Source of the DNA: Bacteroidales bacterium | Lineage (GTDB): Bacteria; Bacteroidota; Bacteroidia; Bacteroidales; F082 | Assembly (NCBI GenBank): GCA_027011095.1 | Contig: JALVAQ010000129.1 | Span: 1 to 32,970 of the forward strand | Direction: 5' to 3' | DNA length: 32,970 bases | In this document: in pieces, positions 25,322 to 32,970 of the stretch | Position numbering within the stretch: position 1 is the first letter of the stretch | Layout: the number at the start of each line of letters is the position of its first letter | Made by a program: the position numbers and the translations under genes | Notes under the pieces: generated by a model | What the model was told of the DNA's origin: nothing | The model's input: only the letters and a program-made list of their open reading frames with translations | The model's database searches: none

Positions 25322-26491
25322 TTAATAATTTTCCTTAATTATTTGAGCGACAAGCTTGTTAAGCTTTTCAAAAACTTCCTGCTCCGAGCCTGTGCCGTCA
25401 ATGGCGTAGTATTTGCTTTGTTTCCGGTAATAATCGATAACGGGTTTGGTTTTTTGTTTGTATTGCTCCAGACGGTTTATAATTAATTCAACCGATTTAT
25501 CGTAAGGACGTGCTCTTTTGGTTGCTGCACGGGCATTTAGCCGCTTTAAAGCTGTAATGGTATCTATTTCCATCTCTATTACTGCCGAAACTTTCATGTG
25601 TTCTTTCATTAAAAGCCCGTCAAGTATATACGACTGAATCATGGTACGGGGGAAACCTTTAAAGATAAATCCTTTTGAATCGGGATGGTTTCCAATACGT
25701 TTTTCAATCAGTTTTATGGGGATTTCATCCTCAACAATTTCTCCTTTTTCCATATAAGGCTCAACCTTTTTACCCAACTCTGTTCCGTTGGCGATTTCCA
25801 TACGAAGCATTTTTCCGGTAGAAATATAAACCAGATTATGCTCTTTGGCAATCAGTTGTCCCTGTGTACCTTTACCTGATCCGGGTTTTCCAAGCAACAC
25901 AATATTTGTGTGAATTGTTTTTCGGTGCCCCTCAATAACCGATGTTATTTGCTCAAAAATTTCATCAATTTCGCCAACACCGTTTATTTCGTAATATTTA
26001 CCCCGTTCCTTATAGTAATCGGCAACAGGAGCAGTTTTGTTATGATACTCCTTTATTCTTACCTTAATAACATCCAGGGTATCATCGCTTCGCCCCGAAT
26101 CTTTTGCTCTCGCTAACAACCGCTCGGTTAACACTTCATCAGGAACTTTTAAGGCAATCATCATGTCCAATTGAGTATCCAGCTTAAGCAACAGGCCGTC
26201 AAGAATATACGATTGAACGACTGTTCGTGGGAAGCCATCAAACAGGATACCTTGTTTATCAGATGAATCAATAATGTTTTTTTCAATCATTTGTACTACC
26301 AGCTCGTCCGAAACAAGTCCACCCATTTCAATAACGCCTTTGGCTTCCATTCCTAAAGCTGAACCGGATGCAATTTCCGAACGCAACATGTCGCCCGTAG
26401 AAATATAAGTAAGGTTGTATTTTTCGAGTAATTTTTTCGATTGAGTTCCCTTACCCGCTCCCGGAGGGCCAAAAAGTGCAATGTTTAGCAT
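25322..26491 (-). CDS. adk: tandem (two-domain) adenylate kinase-like protein
   Basis: 389 aa. Domain 1: GPPGAGKGTQ, STGDMLR, FDGFPRT, GRSDD. Domain 2: GKPGSGKGTQ, STGKMLR, FKGFPRT, ARPYD. Confidence 0.95.
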   Translation of the reverse strand: MLNIALFGPPGAGKGTQSKKLLEKYNLTYISTGDMLRSEIASGSALGMEAKGVIEMGGLVSDELVVQMIEKNIIDSSDKQGILFDGFPRTVVQSYILDGLLLKLDTQLDMMIALKVPDEVLTERLLARAKDSGRSDDTLDVIKVRIKEYHNKTAPVADYYKERGKYYEINGVGEIDEIFEQITSVIEGHRKTIHTNIVLLGKPGSGKGTQGQLIAKEHNLVYISTGKMLRMEIANGTELGKKVEPYMEKGEIVEDEIPIKLIEKRIGNHPDSKGFIFKGFPRTMIQSYILDGLLMKEHMKVSAVIEMEIDTITALKRLNARAATKRARPYDKSVELIINRLEQYKQKTKPVIDYYRKQSKYYAIDGTGSEQEVFEKLNKLVAQIIKENY

Positions 26492-26502
26492 AATCTTAAA
26501 TT

Positions 26503-27042
26503 TTATTGGTCAATTACTTTGTAAATATCTTTTAAATTTCGTCCCTGTTCATAATAATCAAGGCCGTAGCCAACAATAAAGTCGTTGGGAATTTCAATAC
26601 CAATATAATCAATCGGGTAATCTTCCTTAAAAGCTTTTGGTTTAAACAATAAAGTGGCAATTTTAACATCGTCGGCACCCATCGACAACAACTGCCTGAT
26701 TAAGCCGGCAAGGGTAAGGCCGCTGTCAACAATGTCCTCCACAATTACAATGGTTCTTCCTTTAATATCCTGATTAAACCCAATCAACTCCTTTACTTTG
26801 TTGGTGGATTGCGTACCAGAATAGGAGGCAAGCTTAACAAAAGAGATTTCGCAGGGGAAATCGAGCTTTTTCATTAAATCACCTGCAAACATAAACGACC
26901 CGTTCAGGATAACCAGAAATATGGGTGTTTTGTCTTTTATTTCATCGCTAATTGTCACAGCCATTTTTCCAATGGCGGCATCAATTTCTTCGTAGCGAAT
27001 AAAGGTTTCAAATTCCCTGTCTAAAATTTTTATAATACTCAT
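26503..27042 (-). CDS. hpt: hypoxanthine phosphoribosyltransferase
   Basis: VEDIVDSGLTLAGL PRPP loop, VGYGLDYYEQGRNLKDIYKV. Likely ATG at 27042 (MSIIKILDREFETFI). Confidence 0.95.
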   Translation of the reverse strand: MSIIKILDREFETFIRYEEIDAAIGKMAVTISDEIKDKTPIFLVILNGSFMFAGDLMKKLDFPCEISFVKLASYSGTQSTNKVKELIGFNQDIKGRTIVIVEDIVDSGLTLAGLIRQLLSMGADDVKIATLLFKPKAFKEDYPIDYIGIEIPNDFIVGYGLDYYEQGRNLKDIYKVIDQ

Positions 27043-27152
27043 TACAGATGTTTTAATAGCAAACGGCAAATATAAAAAATATGGCAACTACTTTTAACCG
27101 GGTTACAATTTTGTTGTCAAACCTTAAATTTTCCAAATATTATCTCCTTCGG

Positions 27153-27200
27153 TTGCTTTTTGTACTTTTTTTTCGTATCTTTAAAACTCAAAAAAGGAGG
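27153..27200 (+). promoter_or_regulatory. candidate promoter plus consensus Shine-Dalgarno
   Basis: TTG (27153-27155)-N20-TATCTTTA (27176-27183), then AAGGAGG (27194-27200) 5 nt before the ATG at 27206. Confidence 0.5.
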
Positions 27201-27205
27201 AAGTT

Positions 27206-27691
27206 ATGAATGTTTTATTTGTTGATTTACAGAATGTTTGCCGTTCGCCAATGGCAGAAGCAATTTTAAAGAGGAAGTTTTTGGACAATCACATTATCGG
27301 ATTGGTTGATTCGGCAGGTTTCGAATCGTTTAATATTAATGAACCACCTGACCCCAGAGCTGTTAATACAGCCGCCGAATACGGGGTGCTTGTTGACGGA
27401 AGAGCCAGAATTTTTGTCAAAGATGATTTTGACATTTACGACAAGATTTATGTAATGGATACCCAAAACTATTGGGATGTAATGGAGCTTACCAGAAACG
27501 AAAAAGATAAAGCAAAGGTTGACTATTTGCTTAATTTGTTAGAGCCGGGGCTGAACAAAACAGTCCCAAATCCATATAATTCGGGGGTTGCCGATTGTAA
27601 GCAAATTTTCAGGATGCTAAACAAAGCGGCTGATAAAATTGTTGAAATGGTAAAACTTGAAGAGGAGAAAAAAGCCGTTGCCAACAATTAA
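27206..27691 (+). CDS. low-molecular-weight protein tyrosine phosphatase-fold protein, predicted catalytically inactive
   Basis: MNVLFVDLQNVCRSPMAEAIL aligns with the LMW-PTP motif (V-C-x-G-N-x-C-R-S) with nucleophile Cys replaced by Asp. VPNPYNSG replaces the DPY loop. Confidence 0.88.
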   Translation: MNVLFVDLQNVCRSPMAEAILKRKFLDNHIIGLVDSAGFESFNINEPPDPRAVNTAAEYGVLVDGRARIFVKDDFDIYDKIYVMDTQNYWDVMELTRNEKDKAKVDYLLNLLEPGLNKTVPNPYNSGVADCKQIFRMLNKAADKIVEMVKLEEEKKAVANN

Positions 27692-28628
27692 AATCCCATC
27701 GAAAAAAGATGTTGTTGAGGCTCATAATCGTATAAAGCCTTACATTCACCACACACCGGTGCTGACATCGGAAACTTTTAACCGGCAGTTCAGCACCCGT
27801 TTTTTCTTTAAATGTGAAAATTTTCAAAAAGTTGGCGCTTTTAAGTCCAGAGGCGCAGTTAATGCTGTTTTTTCATTGTCGGAAAGCGATGCTCAACATG
27901 GTGTTGCCACCCACTCATCGGGCAACCATGCACAAGCGCTGGCTCGTGCTGCTGCACTACGGGGAATAAAAGCTTATATTGTAATGCCCGACAATGCACC
28001 ATCGGTAAAGGTTGATGCAGTAAAAGGATATGGCGGCATAATAACCTTCTGCAAGCCCACTTTACAAGCACGTGAAACAACATTAAATGAGGTTGTGAAA
28101 AAAACAGGTGCTTGTGAAATTCATCCCTACGATAAATTTGAAATTGTATGTGGCCAGGCTACGGGAGCAAAAGAACTTTTGGAAGATATTCCGAACCTTG
28201 ATATCATTCTTGCTCCTGTTGGTGGTGGCGGTTTGCTGGCCGGTACAGCGATGGCAGCCAAATACTTTGGTAATCAAACAAAAGTTATTGCCTGTGAACC
28301 AGCCGGTGCCGACGACGCATTTCGCTCGTTTAATGCAGGCAGGATTATTCCCTCCGTGAATCCCCAAACCATTGCTGACGGTCTGCTGACATCACTTGGT
28401 GTGCTTAACTTTGAGATTATTAAGAATGAGGTTGCCGATATTGTAACTGTTTCGGAGAAAAGCATTAAACAGGCCATGAAACTGATTTGGGAACGTATGA
28501 AAATTATTATTGAACCCTCTTCGGCAGTTCCCTTTGCCGCGGTTCTGGAAAACAAGGTTGATGTCAAAAACAAAAACGTCGGAATTATTATCTCAGGCGG
28601 CAATGTTGATTTGAAAGCATTTTTGTAA
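27657..28628 (+). CDS. PLP-dependent serine/threonine dehydratase or serine racemase-like enzyme
   Basis: FFKCENFQKVGAFKSRGA, THSSGNHAQALA, APVGGGGLLAG, EPSSAVPFAA. TTG start at 27657 (alternative TTG at 27678). No ACT domain. Confidence 0.9.
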   Translation: MKRRKKPLPTIKIPSKKDVVEAHNRIKPYIHHTPVLTSETFNRQFSTRFFFKCENFQKVGAFKSRGAVNAVFSLSESDAQHGVATHSSGNHAQALARAAALRGIKAYIVMPDNAPSVKVDAVKGYGGIITFCKPTLQARETTLNEVVKKTGACEIHPYDKFEIVCGQATGAKELLEDIPNLDIILAPVGGGGLLAGTAMAAKYFGNQTKVIACEPAGADDAFRSFNAGRIIPSVNPQTIADGLLTSLGVLNFEIIKNEVADIVTVSEKSIKQAMKLIWERMKIIIEPSSAVPFAAVLENKVDVKNKNVGIIISGGNVDLKAFL

Positions 28629-28692
28629 CATCTTTATTTATTTAGGAAGATAACCGTACATCTTCAAAGAGCATCATAATTATCAATAAACC

Positions 28693-28701
28693 TATCTTTG
28701 C
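28693..28701 (+). promoter_or_regulatory. candidate -7 element of tex promoter
   Basis: TATCTTTGC matches TAnnTTTGC. 13 nt before the predicted TTG start at 28715. No clear -33 TTG seen. Confidence 0.4.
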
Positions 28702-28714
28702 AGAAAAAAATATT

Positions 28715-30844
28715 TTGGAAGACACGATTAAAAAAATTGCCGGTAAGCTGAATAAAGCATCATGGCAAATAAACAATGCGCTAACTTTGCTGAAAGAGGG
28801 TGCTACCATTCCGTTTATTGCCCGGTATCGTAAGGAAAGAACCGGTAATCTTGCCGACTTTGAGTTGTTGGAGATAGAAAAACTTTGGAAACAAGCGTTG
28901 TTGCTTTCCGACCGGAAAAAGGCTGTTTTAAAAAGTTTACAGGAGCAGCAACTGCTTACGGATGCATTAAAAACTCAAATTGAAAAGGCTGAAACCATTA
29001 ACGATGTTGAAGACATCTATCTTCCTTACAAACCCAAGCGAAAAACACGAGCCACCATAGCCAAAGCAAAAGGCCTTGAACCGCTTGCAAAAATGATCTA
29101 TTCCGAAAATGTTGTTTCCATCGATTCAGCAGCATCTAAATTTATAAGTGCCCAAAATGAGGTCAACACCCTTGAAGAGGCATTGCAGGTGGCACGCGAC
29201 ATTATTGCCGAATGGATAAATGAAAATGTTAAAGTGCGAAACATTGTAAGACACCTTTTTAATAAAGAGGCAAACATCGTTTCAAAGGTTGTTAAAGGCA
29301 AAGAGCAGGAGGGTATAAAATACAAAGCGTGGTTTGACTGGAGCGAAATAGCTTCGCGGGCGCCCTCACATAGGATATTAGCCATGTTCAGGGCTGAAAA
29401 GGAGGGAATTATAAAACTCAAAATAATTCCTGGTAAGCAACGAACGTTTGAAAAACTTGAACGCTTGATTGTCAGATATCATGGTGAGGCTTCCGAAGAA
29501 AAGCAAAAAGCCCTTAAAGACAGCATTCAAAGATTGTTGTTTCCATCCATCGAAACCGAATTTCGTCACCAGTTAAAACAAAAAGCCGACGAAGAAGCCA
29601 TCAGGGTTTTTGCCGACAACCTGAAACAATTGTTGCTGGCACCGCCACTGGGGCAGAAAAACGTGTTGGCCATTGATCCGGGATTTAGAACAGGCTGTAA
29701 GGTAGTTTGCTTAGATTCAAATGGCAACCTTGTTCACAATGAAACCATTTTTCCGCATCCTCCTCAAAATGAAAAGGGGATGGCTATGAAAAAAATCAGC
29801 AGCCTTGTTGATGCCTATAAAATTGAGGCAATAGCCATTGGAAACGGTACCGCCGGACGCGAAACCGAAGAGCTGATTAGCAGAATGAAATTTAATAAAG
29901 ATATTGTCGCAGTAATGGTCAACGAAAACGGTGCTTCCGTTTATTCTGCTTCGGCAACGGCTCGCGAAGAGTTTCCTGATTATGATGTTACCGTGCGCGG
30001 TGCTGTGTCCATCGGACGAAGGTTAATGGACCCGCTTTCGGAACTGGTTAAAATCGACCCCAAATCAATTGGCGTGGGACAGTATCAGCACGATGTAAAT
30101 CAAAAACTTCTGAACGAAAGTTTACAGACAACGGTTGAATTTTGTGTGAATTCCGTTGGTGTTGACCTCAATACCGCTGGCAAGGAGCTACTTACCTATG
30201 TGTCAGGAATCGGCCCTGTTTTGGCTTCTGCGATTGTGGAATACAGGAAAGGCAATGGTGATTTTAATAATCGCGAATCACTTAAAAAAGTAAAAGGCAT
30301 GGGAGCAAAATCGTTTGAGCAGTCAGCCGGCTTTTTACGAATAAAAAACGGTACCAATCCGCTTGACAGAAGTGCCGTGCACCCTGAGAGTTACCATATC
30401 GTCAGGCAAATAGCTGCCACACTAAAGGTGAAACCTGATGAGCTGATTGGAAACAAAAAACTGTTGGAAAAGGTAAATCCTCAGGCGTTTGTTACGGAAG
30501 AAACAGGGTTGCCAACTATTTTGGATATTTTAAAAGAGTTGGAAAAACCCGGGCGCGATCCCCGAAAACAGTTTAAGCTTTTTGAGTTTGATAAAAATAT
30601 CAGAACCATTAACGACCTTAAAGAGGGAATGGTTGTAAACGGTATTGTAATTAACCTGACCAATTTTGGTGCTTTTGTTGATTTGGGCATAAAAGAAAAC
30701 GGACTCATCCATAAAAGTCAAATTGCCGATGAATATGTTTCAGACCCGGGGAATCACCTCAAATTAAACCAGCAGGTCAGGGTTAAAGTACTTGAAGTGG
30801 ATTATACAAGAAAAAGAATTGCATTAACCTTGAGAGGTTTCTAG
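28715..30844 (+). CDS. tex: Tex-like S1 RNA-binding transcription accessory protein
   Basis: EGATIPFIARYRKERTGNL, VLAIDPGFRTGCKVV, IGVGQYQHDVNQKLL, HhH region, C-terminal S1 (GMVVNGIVINLTNFGAFVDLGIKENGLIHKSQIAD). Confidence 0.97.
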   Translation: MEDTIKKIAGKLNKASWQINNALTLLKEGATIPFIARYRKERTGNLADFELLEIEKLWKQALLLSDRKKAVLKSLQEQQLLTDALKTQIEKAETINDVEDIYLPYKPKRKTRATIAKAKGLEPLAKMIYSENVVSIDSAASKFISAQNEVNTLEEALQVARDIIAEWINENVKVRNIVRHLFNKEANIVSKVVKGKEQEGIKYKAWFDWSEIASRAPSHRILAMFRAEKEGIIKLKIIPGKQRTFEKLERLIVRYHGEASEEKQKALKDSIQRLLFPSIETEFRHQLKQKADEEAIRVFADNLKQLLLAPPLGQKNVLAIDPGFRTGCKVVCLDSNGNLVHNETIFPHPPQNEKGMAMKKISSLVDAYKIEAIAIGNGTAGRETEELISRMKFNKDIVAVMVNENGASVYSASATAREEFPDYDVTVRGAVSIGRRLMDPLSELVKIDPKSIGVGQYQHDVNQKLLNESLQTTVEFCVNSVGVDLNTAGKELLTYVSGIGPVLASAIVEYRKGNGDFNNRESLKKVKGMGAKSFEQSAGFLRIKNGTNPLDRSAVHPESYHIVRQIAATLKVKPDELIGNKKLLEKVNPQAFVTEETGLPTILDILKELEKPGRDPRKQFKLFEFDKNIRTINDLKEGMVVNGIVINLTNFGAFVDLGIKENGLIHKSQIADEYVSDPGNHLKLNQQVRVKVLEVDYTRKRIALTLRGF

Positions 30845-31002
30845 CAGAATGAATAGTGTCATTATGATTGTCGGGTAAATGGAACATTGATAACGATTGG
30901 TGTTCCACCCCCTAAAGCATCAATTCTTGAAAGTGCCTGCTACAACATAAATAAGGCTGTGTCCGTTGATTATGTCTGAATTTAAGTTAGTTTCGTAAAC
31001 AG

Positions 31003-31034
31003 AAAAAAACGTGAATTTTATTTACGTTTTTGAA
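31003..31034 (+). terminator. possible AT-rich terminator downstream of tex
   Basis: AAAAACGTGAA-ttttat-TTTACGTTTTT stem-loop, ~160 nt after the tex stop. Confidence 0.35.
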
Positions 31035-31128
31035 AAGTCAAAACATAAATTATGCAAAAGGAATAAAAGTGAAGTCAAGGAATTGAAAATTTAGTAACTT
31101 GCCCAAAAATTAAACCAAGGCCACAGCT

Positions 31129-31199
31129 AGAAAAGTTATTCTGAAGTTTTTTTTGGACACTTTCAAAGGCCTAAAAAAAATCTTCGAAATAACTTTTCT
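31129..31199 (+). promoter_or_regulatory. long stem-loop in the leader of the propeller sensor gene
   Basis: AGAAAAGTTATTctGAAGTTTTTTTT (31129-31154) pairs with AAAAAAAATCTTCgaAATAACTTTTCT (31173-31199), ending 7 nt before the ATG at 31207. Confidence 0.6.
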
Positions 31200-31206
31200 C
31201 AAGGAA

Positions 31207-32970
31207 ATGAACAAAATAATTAAACAAAAAAAGGTCAACATATTTCGGTATAATTTACTATTTCAACACAATACACTGAGGTTTAATACAGTCTTTTCAA
31301 TCTTCAATATTGCTTTAGCAAAAGCATTTATTTTTATCTTGTTGTTGTCGGGCTTGCAGGCTGGCAGCCAATCATTCCCCAAAACAATTAAACTCGATGT
31401 TCAAGATGGCCTAATACAAAATACTATATGGGGTATTGAGGAAGATGCAAGCCACCGAATTTGGATAGGGACACCGGGAGGCTTACAGATTTATGATGGT
31501 TTTGAACTCATCACCATACCGAAAATAGAAGGGACTATCTTACGCTTACAAAAACACGATTCTTCCATTTATTGTATTACTATCAGTAACTTGTATAAAT
31601 TTAACCCAACAGATTTAAGCTTCTCAAAAACAACTTTTCCAAGAACTTATTTCTATTTATCCGAGTTTTCGGAAAAAGGAATTATACTGTCAGCAGATAA
31701 AGATAGTTTGTTGTTTTTTTACGATTACAATCTTCGTAAAACAACCAGACATTCACAAATAAAAAAAAATGCTTCCCGCTTATTTGAATTTACACTATCC
31801 GGAATACCGTTTTTTGGGGGTGTAAATGGCTTGTTCGTAAATGACTCTATTCCCATTTCTAAATCTTATTGTAAACAATACGTTAAATATAACCTGCATC
31901 GCGCATTTATTGCATCGCATAAAGGCCTGCTTGAGCTTTTGGTAACTAATGGCAAATTGCAGGTAAAGCGTCATTTTAAGGATTTGAGAATTACGCATTT
32001 ACTTGTCGATTTTAATAAGAATTTATGGGTGGCAACTGCCGACAATGGTATTTTTATGATTCACGGAAACTCGTTAAAATCGGAGTTTTTCCCAAAAACA
32101 AAACCTGACGGAAATCCATTAAGTTGTTGGAGGTTCAGCAAAATTGGCGGACAACTTTACGTTAATACAGCTTATGGGTTGGTGTCTGTCAATGAAAAAA
32201 ACTGGCAAAACGAAAAGGTTCATCAAATTACTAAAAACCTGGCCTGCAACACTGCCGTTGAAGGTGATGATTTTATTTTGATAGGCAGCAGAAGTAATGG
32301 TATTTATCGATTGAAGAGTAATAAGTTAGAGCAGGTTTTCGTAAATAATTCCGAACAACTGGATAATATAATCGTTCAAATTGAAAAGAACAAAAAAGGT
32401 TTTTTGGCTTCTTCCAAATATTCATTTATTCAGCTTGACAAAAAGGGAAATTTTATCTCCCGGAGACTTAGCGATTTCGATGATGTATTTGGCTATACCA
32501 TGGAGTTTTTACAATTTCCTAACGGAATAATGAACTCCCGGACAACCGGTGTAGTTGAGTTAGATTCAAATTTGAAAGTGGTAGGGAACTTCAAAGGCGA
32601 TTCCATTCAGGTGGTTTCGATGATGCGCAAATATCAAAATGAATGGTGGGGCGTTTCCATGGATGCCGGCTTAATAAAACTGGAACACAAACAATTGGTT
32701 AAACAAATATTTCCCGACAAACATTTGTTTACTTTGAATAATTGGAACGACAGCACACTTTGGATTAGTGGAATTCATGGCGTTTATCAATATGCCGATA
32801 ATTATATCCGTCCTTTTAAACCACAAAATGGCTTCCCCTTAAAAGAGTATAACCAAAATGCAGTTTATAAAGACTCGTTGGGATTTTTATACTATGCAGG
32901 AGTTGGGGGAATTCAAAAATTTCATCCCGACAGTTTGACTTTTTTTCCAAATCCCCCAACGGTTGTAATC
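31207..32970 (+). CDS. partial: ligand-binding beta-propeller (Reg_prop) sensor/regulator, HTCS-like
   Basis: Open frame of 588 codons from ATG 31207 to the window end. N-terminal hydrophobic segment, then propeller-type repeats: LDVQDGLIQNTIWGIEEDASHRIWIGTPGGLQIYDG, HLLVDFNKNLWVATADNGIFMIHG, LWISGIHGVYQY, GFPLKEYNQNAVYKDSLGFLYYAGVGGIQKFHPDSL. Confidence 0.85.
   Translation, partial: MNKIIKQKKVNIFRYNLLFQHNTLRFNTVFSIFNIALAKAFIFILLLSGLQAGSQSFPKTIKLDVQDGLIQNTIWGIEEDASHRIWIGTPGGLQIYDGFELITIPKIEGTILRLQKHDSSIYCITISNLYKFNPTDLSFSKTTFPRTYFYLSEFSEKGIILSADKDSLLFFYDYNLRKTTRHSQIKKNASRLFEFTLSGIPFFGGVNGLFVNDSIPISKSYCKQYVKYNLHRAFIASHKGLLELLVTNGKLQVKRHFKDLRITHLLVDFNKNLWVATADNGIFMIHGNSLKSEFFPKTKPDGNPLSCWRFSKIGGQLYVNTAYGLVSVNEKNWQNEKVHQITKNLACNTAVEGDDFILIGSRSNGIYRLKSNKLEQVFVNNSEQLDNIIVQIEKNKKGFLASSKYSFIQLDKKGNFISRRLSDFDDVFGYTMEFLQFPNGIMNSRTTGVVELDSNLKVVGNFKGDSIQVVSMMRKYQNEWWGVSMDAGLIKLEHKQLVKQIFPDKHLFTLNNWNDSTLWISGIHGVYQYADNYIRPFKPQNGFPLKEYNQNAVYKDSLGFLYYAGVGGIQKFHPDSLTFFPNPPTVVI

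Overview
Chromosomal window from a Bacteroidota (Bacteroidales/Marinilabiliales-like) genome. Left to right: (1) a + strand cassette at ~196-4676: a TonB-dependent receptor with an OprC/NosA-like CxxxM...HxM copper motif, a small lipoprotein, an MbnP-family lipoprotein and an MbnH-like di-heme cytochrome c peroxidase. This looks like a copper-acquisition locus; (2) a - strand six-PAS hybrid histidine kinase whose 3' end overlaps that cassette; (3) lon, a GlmU-like left-handed beta-helix protein and an acyl-CoA dehydrogenase (-); (4) a 75-aa protein with a C-terminal sorting-like tail next to a 1850-aa modular protein with a T9SS-type C-terminus, then a LacI-family regulator (-); (5) a REP-like palindromic element; (6) a WlbB/WbpD-like acetyltransferase, galE and rfbB (+); (7) a stand-alone rpmB with a terminator; (8) a fused tandem adenylate kinase with a degenerate second domain, and hpt (-); (9) a predicted catalytically dead LMW-PTP homologue, a serine/threonine dehydratase-like PLP enzyme and tex (+); (10) the 5' part of a beta-propeller sensor/regulator truncated by the window end and missing from the ORF track. 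No CRISPR, tRNA, rRNA or transposase gene was recognised. The best leads are the copper cassette, the double-substituted LMW-PTP and the tandem Adk with charge-reversed active-site positions.
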